NCBI RefSeq assembly: GCF_001591625.1
Contig: NZ_BCVG01000031.1
Location: 1-35,058, forward strand
Length of the DNA: 35,058 nt
Direction: 5' to 3'
Source of the DNA: Metabacillus fastidiosus NBRC 101226
GTDB taxonomy: Bacteria > Bacillota > Bacilli > Bacillales > Bacillaceae
A program made the translations under genes and the position numbers. The notes beneath the pieces were generated by a model. The model saw only the letters and a list, made by a program, of their open reading frames with translations. It had not been told where the DNA came from and made no database searches. Of this stretch, positions 7,227 through 15,710 are shown in pieces. Position 1 is the first letter of the stretch; each line of letters starts with the position of its first letter.

Positions 7227-8582
7227 TTAAATTGTTTCCTTTAGTCTATTATTTAAAATATTCACCGGCCTCTTTAATCCTAAATTTTCACGTAAAGTAT
7301 TGCCTGTGTATTCTGTACGGAATAACCCACGCTCTTGTAATATAGGAATAACTTGATCGACGAAATCATCTAAACCGCCCGGTAAATAAGGAGGCATAAT
7401 ATTAAATCCATCTGCCGCTCCATTTTCAAACCATTCTTGCAATTGATCAGCAATTTGCTCAGGTGTACCCTTAATTTCTCGGTGGCCACGAGCGCCGGCA
7501 ATCCGCTGATATAACTGGCGAATCGTTAGATTTTCCCGATCAGCAAGATCTTTTAGCAATGTGAAGCGGCTTTTTCCTCCATTCACCTCTTCCAATTCAG
7601 GTAAATCAGGCAAAGGACCATCGACCGGATAGCCGGACAAGTCAACACTTATCATATTGGATAAAAGAGTAATCCCAGCCTCTTCAGGAATGAGCTGCTC
7701 AAGTAACAATTTATTTTCCTCTGCCTCTTCTTCTGTTCTTCCAATGACAGGAAAGACACCTGGCATGATCTTCAATTCGTCGGGAGAACGGCCGTACTTT
7801 TTCATTCTCCCTTTAACATCAGCATAAAATGCTTGTGCCTCTTCAAGTGTTTGCCAAGCGGTAAAAATGACTTCCGCCGTACGAGCAGCAAGCTCTTTTC
7901 CGGCTTCAGAAGAGCCTGCCTGGACAATGACCGGATATCCTTGGGGAGATCTCGAAATATTTAATGGTCCCTCTACAGAAAACCATTTGCCTTTATGATT
8001 AACATCATGAATTTTAGAACTATTTGCAAATTCAGCAGCCTCTTTATCAATAATTAAAGCGTCATCTTCCCAGCTCTCCCAAAGCTTTGTAACAACATCA
8101 ACAAATTCCTCTGCTCTCTCATAACGTTTTTCATGAAGAAGGTGCTGCTCTAAATTAAAATTACGTGCTTCTGCATTACTTCCTGATGTAACAACATTCC
8201 ATCCTGCTCTTCCCCCGCTTAAATGATCAAGAGAGGCAAATTTCCGGGCTACATGGAAAGGTTCGTTATACGTAGTCGATACTGTACCTACAAGTCCAAC
8301 ATTCTCTGTTACTGTTGAGAGTGCAGATAATAAAGTAAAAGGTTCAAAAGATGTATTTACAGTCTGCCCGATAGTATTTTGCTTCTTTCCTCTCACTGCG
8401 TAACCATCTGCAAGAAAAACAACATCGAATTTTCCACGTTCAGCTGTTTGTGCCAATTTTTTTATAAAATCAAAGGTCATTATATTATGAGCTTCTGCTT
8501 TTGGATGCCGCCATGCAGCTACATGATGACCTGGTATCATAAAAAATGCGCCTAGTTTCATTTCTTTTTTATTAATAGTCAT
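7227..8582 (-). CDS. Flavin-dependent monooxygenase, NtaA/SnaA/DszA family (LLM class)
   Basis: A 451-residue luciferase-like monooxygenase with a TIM-barrel fold. It uses reduced FMN and O2 to cleave C-S or C-N bonds. Family hallmarks are the N-terminal GAFFMIPGHHVAAWRHP, the FLADG segment, LDHLSGGRAGWNVVTS at about 118-133, and the QAGSSEAGKELAARTAE segment near residue 220. Relatives are B. subtilis YtnJ and YxeK (sulfur metabolite use), nitrilotriacetate monooxygenase and dibenzothiophene sulfone monooxygenase. It is the last gene after an SsuABC-type importer, so release of sulfur from an imported organosulfur compound is the best guess. A separate flavin reductase gene is not present in the operon and must come from elsewhere. 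Confidence 0.9.
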   Translation of the reverse strand: MTINKKEMKLGAFFMIPGHHVAAWRHPKAEAHNIMTFDFIKKLAQTAERGKFDVVFLADGYAVRGKKQNTIGQTVNTSFEPFTLLSALSTVTENVGLVGTVSTTYNEPFHVARKFASLDHLSGGRAGWNVVTSGSNAEARNFNLEQHLLHEKRYERAEEFVDVVTKLWESWEDDALIIDKEAAEFANSSKIHDVNHKGKWFSVEGPLNISRSPQGYPVIVQAGSSEAGKELAARTAEVIFTAWQTLEEAQAFYADVKGRMKKYGRSPDELKIMPGVFPVIGRTEEEAEENKLLLEQLIPEEAGITLLSNMISVDLSGYPVDGPLPDLPELEEVNGGKSRFTLLKDLADRENLTIRQLYQRIAGARGHREIKGTPEQIADQLQEWFENGAADGFNIMPPYLPGGLDDFVDQVIPILQERGLFRTEYTGNTLRENLGLKRPVNILNNRLKETI

Positions 8583-8603
8583 TTATTCTTCTTCCTTTCG
8601 CCA

Positions 8604-9431
8604 TCATTCATTTGGATTTGTTTTCCATGATGAGAATTTTCTTTCAAGTGAAACTAGAACGTAATTCAGGAAAAAGCCGAGCAATGAGATAGTTATGATA
8701 CCTGCATACATTTGAGGGATTTGGAAATTCATTTGGGCGTAATTAATTAAATAACCGAGTCCTTCTTTTGCTCCCACCATTTCAGCAGCAATTAATACAA
8801 GAATAGAAGCTGTGCCAGCCATACGTATTCCGGTAAAAATAGTCGGAATTGATGCAGGCAAAATTACTTTATAAAACAGCTTATATGATGATAATCCCAT
8901 CGATTTAGCTGATTTAATTAGTAGTGGATCGACATTTCGAACAGCATTAATAGTATTTAAAAGAAGTGGAAAGACGCAAGCAAATAAGACAATCGAAACT
9001 TTAGATGTTTCTCCAATCCCTAGGAGAAGAATAAAAACAGGCAGTAAGGCTAATGCGGCTGTATTTCGAAATAGTTCTAATACAGGATTTAACAACTGAT
9101 TCGCCAGCGGATACCAGCCAATGATAAGCCCTAGGGGAATCGCAATAATGATCGCAAGCCCGAATCCGATAGCTGATCGGATAATACTTGCCTGAAAATG
9201 AGCATATAATTCACCTGAAATTATTAACCCCTGCCATCCTTCCGCAACTTTTGAAAAAGGCGGAAAGAAAGTAATATCTACTAATCCAATCCGGGGAGCG
9301 ACTTCCCAAAGTACGAGTAAAAGAAAAATAGCCGCTGTTTGTTTCGCAAACTTCTGTATCCAATTAAAAGAGAAACGAACTCTTCCCCATCTTTGAGCAG
9401 GAACTGATATAGATTTATCAAAACTAGCCAT
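8604..9431 (-). CDS. ABC transporter permease, SsuC/TauC type
   Basis: A 275-residue inner-membrane permease with about six spans. The cytoplasmic coupling (EAA) loop AKSMGLSSYKLFYKVILPASIPTIFTG lies at about 177-203. It belongs to the sulfonate/nitrate/taurine permease group. It should form the channel with the ATPase encoded 35 bp upstream and the lipoprotein at the operon's head. The monooxygenase gene follows after 21 bp. The ATG has GAGGTG upstream. The sequence does not define the substrate. Confidence 0.9.
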   Translation of the reverse strand: MASFDKSISVPAQRWGRVRFSFNWIQKFAKQTAAIFLLLVLWEVAPRIGLVDITFFPPFSKVAEGWQGLIISGELYAHFQASIIRSAIGFGLAIIIAIPLGLIIGWYPLANQLLNPVLELFRNTAALALLPVFILLLGIGETSKVSIVLFACVFPLLLNTINAVRNVDPLLIKSAKSMGLSSYKLFYKVILPASIPTIFTGIRMAGTASILVLIAAEMVGAKEGLGYLINYAQMNFQIPQMYAGIITISLLGFFLNYVLVSLERKFSSWKTNPNE

Positions 9432-9466
9432 TTTTTCACCTCATTAATAAAATAATTTAATTTCTA

Positions 9467-10294
9467 TTAAGCAGATTGAGTCTTCTTTTCAAATGTTTGA
9501 GCTTTACTCACTTCTTCACGAAGTAAATCCCAGATTTGATGACGTGTTCTTGCGAATTCAGCGGTAGAGCGTAAATCTTCTTCCTCACTGTTTGAGTGTA
9601 CCTGATTATTAATAATCTGTTTAATAGTACCTGGACGGGAGGTCATTACTGCCACACGCTGTCCTAAATAAACAGCCTCGTCTATTCCATGTGTAATAAA
9701 AATAATAGTTTTCTTTGTTTTTTCCCAGATCTGAAGCAATTCCGTTTGCAGTGTTTCCCTTGTTTGAGCGTCCAAAGCTGCGAACGGCTCATCCATTAAT
9801 AACACTTCTGGATTAAAAGCCAAGCTTCTTGCAATAGCAACACGCTGCTTCATTCCACCTGAAAGTTCGTGTGGATAACGATTTTCAAATCCTGATAGTC
9901 CTACGAGTGACAAAAAGTGACGGGCAATTTCTGTACGTTCTTTTTTCGGTACTCCTTTTGACTCGAGCCCAAACTCAATATTCCCCTTTGCTGTTTTCCA
10001 AGGAAATAATGCATATTGCTGAAAGACAATTCCTCGGTCCAAACCCGGTCCATCAATTGGTTTTCCATCTAATAAAATTCGTCCTGAAGTCGGCTTTGTT
10101 AAACCTCCTAAAAGGTCAAGTAAAGTAGATTTACCGCATCCTGACGGTCCTACTAATGAAAGGAACTCCCCGGTTTTAACCGAAAAATGAACATTTTTAA
10201 GAGCTGTAAATTCCTTCACTCCCCCTTTTCTTTCATCAGATTCCCTTATTTTAAAAATTTTACTTACGTGATCAAACTCAATTTTGTTCGTCAT
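9467..10294 (-). CDS. ABC transporter ATP-binding protein, SsuB/TauB type
   Basis: A 275-residue nucleotide-binding subunit. Walker [10 protein letters not shown] is at about 49-57, the Q-loop FQQYALFPW at about 91-99, signature [13 protein letters not shown] at about 144-156, Walker B VLLMDEP at about 164-170, and the switch His in FITHGIDEA at about 199-207. It belongs to the nitrate/sulfonate/taurine ATPase group and should energise the adjoining permease. The gene starts 12 bp after the lipoprotein gene, with GGGGTGA just upstream of the ATG. Confidence 0.93.
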   Translation of the reverse strand: MTNKIEFDHVSKIFKIRESDERKGGVKEFTALKNVHFSVKTGEFLSLVGPSGCGKSTLLDLLGGLTKPTSGRILLDGKPIDGPGLDRGIVFQQYALFPWKTAKGNIEFGLESKGVPKKERTEIARHFLSLVGLSGFENRYPHELSGGMKQRVAIARSLAFNPEVLLMDEPFAALDAQTRETLQTELLQIWEKTKKTIIFITHGIDEAVYLGQRVAVMTSRPGTIKQIINNQVHSNSEEEDLRSTAEFARTRHQIWDLLREEVSKAQTFEKKTQSA

Positions 10295-10306
10295 ATTCTC
10301 ACCCCA

Positions 10307-11350
10307 TTATTTTTTCTCAAGTTCCTCTTTGAAAGGATTAAATTCGTTAGTATATAAATCGTCTAATTTCACTTGCCCTTCTTTAAATTCTCCGCTTTTC
10401 TCCAGCCAGTCGACCCATACTTGGAATTCCGATTCCTGAATAAATCCCCCTTTCTGTGCTATTCCGGAACTTTTCCAATACTGAATAGTTTCTGTATCTT
10501 CCTCACGTCCTCTTTTTTCAATAATCGATTCAAAACGGGTAATAACCTCCTCTTTAGGTGTTGTTTGAGCCCATTCAATAGCTTTTGCTGTTGCTTCCAC
10601 GAATTTGCTTACTGTATTCGGATTCTCCTTAATAAATTTCTCCGTAAAAACAAGGCTGCCGCCTGTAAAAGATCCAAATAGGTCGTAATCGCTAAAGAGC
10701 TTGCTTATTCCCCCTTTTTCTAATGCCCGATCACGCAGCATTCCTCCTAAAACAGCCACATCAATTTGTTTTTGCCTCAATGCCTGTTCCGTATTCACTG
10801 GCGGGACGACAACTAAAGTAACTTGTTTTATTTCATCCTCAGTTAATCCGTTTTGTCGCAAGTATTCTTTTAAAACAAATTCATGATGAGCTCCCATTGT
10901 ATTCATCCCAACTTTTTTTCCAATTAGATCACGGGCGTTTTTAATAGGACTTCCTTCCAGTATATAGAACCCATGGAAAGTATGTTCATCACTGCCATAA
11001 TAGCCTATAACTGATTTAATCGGTGCACCACTGGCTATTAATTTAGCTATTGCGCCATTAAAGGCACCCCCAAAATGTGTTTCACCGGTGGCAGCGTTTT
11101 GAATAGATGCAGGTCCACTAGTTGTATTTCCTATCCATTCTAATTTAATAGGGTCCAAATATCCTAGATCCTGAGCTAGTTCAGGATAAGTCACAGTTCC
11201 AACAGAACCTTCATATTTTAGAGTCAGAGTTTCATATTTCCCTTCTCCCCCTACTACCTTTTCCTTTTCCTGGCACCCGGTTGATACAATAAGTAATAAG
11301 ATAGCTATAAATAATATTCCAGCTCTTCTCCAACTATTTGAAATCTGCAA
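10307..11350 (-). CDS. ABC substrate-binding lipoprotein, SsuA/NMT1-like
   Basis: A periplasmic-type binding lipoprotein of about 347 residues. Its signal peptide ends in LIVSTGC, a lipobox, so the mature protein is anchored by diacylglycerol on the outer face of the membrane. The body matches the SsuA/TauA/NMT1 group (GKVGMNTMGAHHEFVLKEYL, VVPPVNTEQALRQKQIDVAVLGG). The start is moved to the TTG at 11350. GGAGGG lies seven bases before it, while the upstream ATG at 11371 has no ribosome site and would put that GGAGGG inside the gene. It heads a four-gene operon (binding protein, ATPase, permease, monooxygenase). The ligand is probably an organosulfur compound, by context only. Confidence 0.88.
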   Translation of the reverse strand: MQISNSWRRAGILFIAILLLIVSTGCQEKEKVVGGEGKYETLTLKYEGSVGTVTYPELAQDLGYLDPIKLEWIGNTTSGPASIQNAATGETHFGGAFNGAIAKLIASGAPIKSVIGYYGSDEHTFHGFYILEGSPIKNARDLIGKKVGMNTMGAHHEFVLKEYLRQNGLTEDEIKQVTLVVVPPVNTEQALRQKQIDVAVLGGMLRDRALEKGGISKLFSDYDLFGSFTGGSLVFTEKFIKENPNTVSKFVEATAKAIEWAQTTPKEEVITRFESIIEKRGREEDTETIQYWKSSGIAQKGGFIQESEFQVWVDWLEKSGEFKEGQVKLDDLYTNEFNPFKEELEKK

Positions 11351-11551
11351 TATTTCTCCCTCCATTTTCATCTTTTATATACTAAAAGGCCTTTCTAATA
11401 AGTGTTATACACTTATTAGAAAGGCCTCCAGTCTACTGGTCGGCTAATTAATATAACAAAAAACCGGAGACAATCTCTAAAGATAAAGAGAAAATCTCCG
11501 GTTGACCGGTCAATTAATTGATAATTCATATCGAAATACTTGTATTTATTG
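11351..11551 (-). promoter_or_regulatory. Long 5' leader of the sulfur-type operon with two terminator-like hairpins
   Basis: The predicted transcript begins near 11551 and runs about 200 nt before the TTG start. Read on the minus strand, a hairpin (11464-11501, CCGGAGA/TCTCCGG) is followed by TTTTTT. A second hairpin (11387-11427) has a perfect 19-bp stem and 3-base loop, is followed by TTTT, and lies just upstream of the ribosome site. A 12-bp perfect palindrome TTGACCGGTCAA (11502-11513) and CCAGTCTACTGG (11428-11439) flank them. The layout suggests transcription attenuation. No S-box, T-box or other riboswitch core that I know is visible. Confidence 0.65.
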
Positions 11552-11557
11552 TTCCTC

Positions 11558-11586
11558 ATATTAACAACATTATTATCAATAGTCAA
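11558..11586 (-). promoter_or_regulatory. Sigma-A promoter of the sulfur-type operon
   Basis: On the minus strand, TTGACT (11586-11581) and TAATAT (11563-11558) are separated by 17 bases. This is a near-consensus vegetative promoter. It lies between the N-acetyltransferase gene's stop and the leader. Confidence 0.7.
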
Positions 11587-11647
11587 TACTAAAAATAAGA
11601 TTTTTACATTTTATTTTAAAAATTAAAAACACCTGCATACTTAGGTT

Positions 11648-12424
11648 CTAACCTATATTTATATTAAAATATTCCCTTATTAATTCTCTAAATCTCTTTT
11701 TATCAATTTCTTCTTTATGAACTTTCCCATCCTCCCATTGTGTAAAAGAATTATTCGTTAATGTTATATTTCCTCTATCTGTTATTCTCGTAATAAGCGG
11801 ATTTTTGTTGAAAGGAGACTGCTCATGTTCATTAATTATCTTTTGTATTTCATTTAGTTCGTTTAAGTCTTCTACTACCTTTTCACTGTAAAAAGCATAG
11901 CCTGTTTTCCAATCCTCATCTTTATGTTTTAATTTCATTTCAAGCACATAACGATCATCCAGCTTCTTCACCCTGAATTCTCCGTTAGAAGAGGTTACTG
12001 TTTCACCATTTAAAGGAACAGGGGTTAAAGGCAAATTCCCGCCAAACCCGGTATCAACTAAATAAGCTTCTCCCTGATGATTTACGATATTAGCAACATG
12101 AGTTTCGCCGATTGTACCCCATGACTGATTCGTATGGTTAAATACTGTACCGCGGATTAAAGAAACATCAAAGCCGTTTTCCTCAAGGAAAAAATAAAGA
12201 ATTGTGTTCAGCTCATAACAAAGTCCACCTTCACTTTTCTTCATTATTTTATCTATTAAGTTCTCTTTTGTAATAGGAGCCGTTTTATTTGCAACAACAC
12301 ATAAGTTCTCAAAAGGAATAGCCTTTGCTGTTTTCTCCAGAATAGTATGCAATTCTTCAAATGTTATTATTTCTTCTTCAGCTATGCCGATTCTATTACG
12401 GAACAGTCTATTTAATTTTGTCAT
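11648..12424 (-). CDS. Arylamine N-acetyltransferase
   Basis: A 258-residue NAT-family enzyme that moves acetyl from acetyl-CoA to arylamines and hydrazines through a cysteine. The Cys-His-Asp triad is visible as C69 (GGLCYELN), H109 (ETHVANIV) and D124 (VDTGFGG). The RGTVFNH segment is also typical of the family. The ATG has GGAG nine bases upstream. It is divergent from the glutathione peroxidase gene; a 91-bp AT-rich gap holds both start regions. Downstream, AGGTT/AACCT at the stop (11643-11654) is a weak possible hairpin, so some read-through into the next operon is possible. Confidence 0.92.
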   Translation of the reverse strand: MTKLNRLFRNRIGIAEEEIITFEELHTILEKTAKAIPFENLCVVANKTAPITKENLIDKIMKKSEGGLCYELNTILYFFLEENGFDVSLIRGTVFNHTNQSWGTIGETHVANIVNHQGEAYLVDTGFGGNLPLTPVPLNGETVTSSNGEFRVKKLDDRYVLEMKLKHKDEDWKTGYAFYSEKVVEDLNELNEIQKIINEHEQSPFNKNPLITRITDRGNITLTNNSFTQWEDGKVHKEEIDKKRFRELIREYFNINIG

Positions 12425-12515
12425 TATCCAATTCTCCTTTTACTTAAGTTTAAAACTTGCAAATTTTAAATGAATCATTCAATTTTAAATTATAGCGGAA
12501 AAAGGGGGAATAAAA

Positions 12516-12995
12516 ATGGACAATATTTATAATTTTGATGTAAAGATGACAAATGGTGAAATGAAATCATTAAAAGATTATGAAGGCAAAATACTCCTCA
12601 TTGTCAATACAGCGAGCAAATGCGGACTGACTCCTCAGTTTAAAGGACTGCAAGAGCTGTATGATACATATAAAGAAAAAGGTCTTGAGATTTTAGGATT
12701 CCCTTGTTCTCAATTTAACAATCAGGAGTTCAGCAATATTGAAGAAACGACTGAGTTTTGCCAGCTGAATTATGGTGTCACATTTCCAATACTCGCAAAA
12801 ATTGATGTAAATGGCGATAATGCAGATCCATTGTTTAAATTTTTGAAAGAAAAGAAAAAAGGGACTTTATCAAAAAGCATTAAATGGAATTTTACGAAGT
12901 TTCTTGTTGATCGAAATGGCGAAGTGATCGAACGCTATGCTCCTACTACGAGTCCTGAAAAAATAGAAGAAGACATAATAAAATTAATAGGATAA
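12516..12995 (+). CDS. Glutathione peroxidase-family thiol peroxidase (BsaA/Gpx-like)
   Basis: A 159-residue peroxidase of the thioredoxin fold that reduces hydroperoxides. The peroxidatic cysteine is C36 (NTASKCGLT), a cysteine in place of selenocysteine. The supporting residues of the catalytic tetrad are in FPCSQF (62-67) and KWNFTKF (W124, N125). C82 is placed to serve as the resolving cysteine in thioredoxin-dependent members, so thioredoxin or bacillithiol is a more likely reductant than glutathione. The ribosome site AAAGGGGG lies before the ATG. It stands alone and ends in a strong shared terminator. Confidence 0.92.
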   Translation: MDNIYNFDVKMTNGEMKSLKDYEGKILLIVNTASKCGLTPQFKGLQELYDTYKEKGLEILGFPCSQFNNQEFSNIEETTEFCQLNYGVTFPILAKIDVNGDNADPLFKFLKEKKKGTLSKSIKWNFTKFLVDRNGEVIERYAPTTSPEKIEEDIIKLIG

Positions 12996-13028
12996 AAATA
13001 AGATGGCATACCGCCATCTTATTTTTAT
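12994..13028. terminator. Bidirectional terminator between convergent genes
   Basis: A 15-bp stem TAAAAATAAGATGGC / GCCATCTTATTTTTA with a 5-base loop spans the gap between the peroxidase stop and the phosphoesterase stop. A and T tracts in the arms allow use in both directions. Confidence 0.9.
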
Positions 13029-14122
13029 TATTTGAATGTAGCATGTATTTGCACAATTTCAGACTGGGACCCGATACGAATCGGCGTCCCCCAGAAGCCG
13101 TATCCGGAAGAGACAATAGTATGAAGATTACCTTTCCTTAAATATCCCCAGTCATTTTCATATATTTTCTGTGTAATTAAATGTCCGGGAGCAATCTGTC
13201 CTCTATGGGTGTGACCTGATACGAGAAGGTCTACCCCATTTTCTTCTGCAATATCAAAATCATACGGCTGATGATCCATGAGAATGACTGGCTTATTTAA
13301 GTCAACGTTTTTCATCAGATCATTCAGTTTTAAACGAACTTCTTCCCTGTAGCCTTTATCTTTTCGGCCTACTAAAGTGATCCCGTTATCTAATACGAGA
13401 ACTTCGTCGAACAGCACGTCCATCCCGCTCTCACGGAAGCTTTTCATCAGTTCTTCTGTTACTTCCCGGTCATGATTTCCTAAAGACATATAAACCGGCG
13501 CTTTTATTTGCTTTAAGATAGGTGGAATCCCTTTTGCGAGAAACATGTTTAAATCATCATCGATAATATCTCCCGGAAATAAGATAAAATCAGGGTTCAG
13601 AGAATTAATTTCTTTCACAAGATTTTCTGCATGCTTAGAACCTGACAATACTCCAAAATGCATATCAGAAGCCATAACAATATTAAGCTCCTTCTTCCCT
13701 TCCACATGTTTCGGAATATTAATTTCATAAGTCCTTACTACCGGAGTATAGGCGTTATAGGCTCCGTAAATAAATAAGCAGCATACGATAGCCATCACAG
13801 CAAAGCCAGTTCGTTTTGTCACCTTTTCTCTTTGGATATTTGTAAATCTCATCAGAAAAACAAAAAGATTGGCGAGCGGAAGCAAAAAGATTAAAAAGTA
13901 GAAAAGCCCGAGCCAGATCGCTCCAACCCATGTCAGATTAAAATAGTCTTCCAAAAATCGCTTCAAAATCGGGGAATAACCGAGTAAGAAAAATAAAAAC
14001 CAATATATATACTTGAATGGCTTATTTATCTTAATGATAGTTTGCAGCCACTTCCATCCGTTCCATCCTATGTAAAACAAAAGGACATTATATAGTAATA
14101 TAACTGCAATGAATAACAGCAT
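13028..14122 (-). CDS. Membrane-anchored metallophosphoesterase (YaeI/YkuE-like)
   Basis: A 364-residue protein. The first about 125 residues carry four or five membrane spans, and the rest is a calcineurin-like phosphoesterase domain. Metal-site blocks appear in order: SDMHFG, GDIIDDD, GNHDRE, MDHQP and SGHTHRGQ. Two metal ions should be bound and the domain probably faces outward. Relatives include lipid-linked or cell-envelope phosphoesterases, but the substrate is unknown here. The ATG has GGAG nine bases upstream. It is a single-gene unit, convergent with the peroxidase gene. Confidence 0.9.
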   Translation of the reverse strand: MLLFIAVILLYNVLLFYIGWNGWKWLQTIIKINKPFKYIYWFLFFLLGYSPILKRFLEDYFNLTWVGAIWLGLFYFLIFLLPLANLFVFLMRFTNIQREKVTKRTGFAVMAIVCCLFIYGAYNAYTPVVRTYEINIPKHVEGKKELNIVMASDMHFGVLSGSKHAENLVKEINSLNPDFILFPGDIIDDDLNMFLAKGIPPILKQIKAPVYMSLGNHDREVTEELMKSFRESGMDVLFDEVLVLDNGITLVGRKDKGYREEVRLKLNDLMKNVDLNKPVILMDHQPYDFDIAEENGVDLLVSGHTHRGQIAPGHLITQKIYENDWGYLRKGNLHTIVSSGYGFWGTPIRIGSQSEIVQIHATFK

Positions 14123-14220
14123 AGATGCTAGCTCCTTTGTGAAGAATAATTTCTAATTCTCATTATATAGAACCGTTGATTGAAAATACAAAAAAATACG
14201 CCCGCTTTTCAAATTAAAGA

Positions 14221-14282
14221 TTGAAAAAAATCTATTTATCTATTATATTAATTTATAATACGATTCGTATCGTATTATAAAT
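14221..14282 (+). promoter_or_regulatory. Promoter and 32-bp palindromic operator of the permease-tetR operon
   Basis: TTGAAA (14221-14226) and TATATT (14244-14249) have a 17-bp spacer. A palindrome at 14251-14282 follows, with perfect 14-bp arms (core TAATACGAT and ATCGTATTA) around a TCGT centre. It covers the expected transcription start. A site of this size and symmetry is typical for TetR-family dimers, and a TetR gene lies second in the operon, so autoregulation is likely. Confidence 0.8.
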
Positions 14283-14306
14283 GATAGCTTCAAGAAAGGA
14301 TGGCCT

Positions 14307-15683
14307 ATGAAAAATTTAAAATTAGAAACTGGAATCGGTTCTTTGCAGTGGTTTGTCTTTTTGCTTGTTAACTCTATAACATTACCTATTATTATTGGGG
14401 AAGTGTATCAGCTGTCGATGACAGAAACATCTGAGTTAATGCAGCGAACCTTTTTTGTCGTTGGGATAGCTTCTTTATTAGCCGGCTGGCTTGGACACCG
14501 CCTCCCTATTCCTGAAGGACCTGCTGGCATTTGGCTCGGAATATTTGTTTTAATGGGACAAATGGCTGCAGCCCAAGGTATAGAACAGACAGCAGCTTTA
14601 CAGTTATTACAGGGCGGTATGCTTACAGCTGGTGCGATTCTTATTATTATGAGTGCTACCGGGTGGATTAACAGTATGATGAAGCTGTTTACACCACTTG
14701 TAAATGGAGTTTATTTAATGATGCTCGGATTGCAGCTGAGCGGCGTTTTTCTAAATGGAATGATGGGAGTAACAAATAATTCTACAGAAGTACATATGGG
14801 TAATATTATGATTGCTTTTTCCGTCTTTTTCATCGTTCTCGGACTTTCTATTTGGGGAAAAGGCTGGTTAAAAAGCTATAACGTTCTAATTGGGATCGTT
14901 ATCGGCTGTATTTTATTTTTCTTAACGAATGGCACAGAGCCTATTCCTGAATCTTCTTCTCTTTTATTACTACCAAATCTGTTTGCATGGGGGTTACCTC
15001 AGCTTAATATAGGGATGATCGTATCTTCTATTATTGCCGGATTTGTATTAGTTCCAAATGTGATCGCAAGTGTATCGGCGATGCAGCAGGTTCTTAAAGA
15101 AAATAAGCAAAATAATAAAGAAATGAACGAAAACGGCCAAATTAAAAGAGCAGGAATTACGAGCGGTATATCGAGTATGCTGTCAGCTGTATTTTCGACA
15201 GTCGGAGTCGTCCCGTTTTCCATTGCAGCAGGCTTTGTAAGAATGACCGGCCAATATCGGATGACACCTTTCTTTATCTCTTGTCTCGCTCTGATTGCTG
15301 TTTCTCTCTTCCCTGCAGCATATTCGGTACTTGCCCTTCTTCCGGAACCGGTTGCTTATGCCGCTATGCTCGCTGCATTTACCCAAATGGTCGGGATAGG
15401 ATTAAGCTCTGTTCTTAAGGAAACTCTTGATCAGCGCAGGCTTACTATTGTAGGAATCGCCCTTTCCCTTGGAACAGGTAGTATGTTTGTACCGAAAATT
15501 GTTTTTTATGAACTGCCGACTGTTTTGCAGTATGTTTTAAGCAACGGTGTCATGGTAGGGATGCTTACAGCTTTAATACTTGAACATTGCTGGCGTCCGG
15601 TAAAAGAAAAAACGGTGGACAAAGGACGTGTAAGATTGATACCTTTAAATCAATCACAGTTTAATCGAGATTCGAACCTCTGA
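14307..15683 (+). CDS. Purine/pyrimidine permease, NCS2 (xanthine/uracil) family
   Basis: A 458-residue membrane protein with about 12-14 spans. It fits the nucleobase:cation symporter-2 family by its opening (WFVFLLVNSITLPIIIG), the span after RLPIPEGPAGIWLG, the GVVPFSIAAGFVRMTGQ segment in place of the usual NxG helix, and overall length. B. subtilis YwdJ is the nearest relative I can recall. The divergence of the substrate helices leaves the cargo open. The ATG has AAAGGA upstream. The tetR gene follows after 27 bp, so the permease is probably released by a ligand of that repressor. Confidence 0.8.
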   Translation: MKNLKLETGIGSLQWFVFLLVNSITLPIIIGEVYQLSMTETSELMQRTFFVVGIASLLAGWLGHRLPIPEGPAGIWLGIFVLMGQMAAAQGIEQTAALQLLQGGMLTAGAILIIMSATGWINSMMKLFTPLVNGVYLMMLGLQLSGVFLNGMMGVTNNSTEVHMGNIMIAFSVFFIVLGLSIWGKGWLKSYNVLIGIVIGCILFFLTNGTEPIPESSSLLLLPNLFAWGLPQLNIGMIVSSIIAGFVLVPNVIASVSAMQQVLKENKQNNKEMNENGQIKRAGITSGISSMLSAVFSTVGVVPFSIAAGFVRMTGQYRMTPFFISCLALIAVSLFPAAYSVLALLPEPVAYAAMLAAFTQMVGIGLSSVLKETLDQRRLTIVGIALSLGTGSMFVPKIVFYELPTVLQYVLSNGVMVGMLTALILEHCWRPVKEKTVDKGRVRLIPLNQSQFNRDSNL

Positions 15684-15710
15684 TTATAATTATATAAGCG
15701 AGGGATTAGA

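Noticed and set aside
11351-11551. SAM (S-box) riboswitch or T-box in the sulfur-type operon leader
   Set aside because: The leader lacks the S-box core (such as the AGGGA...TGGC...GATGAAACC block) and the T-box sequence AGGGTGGNACCGCG.
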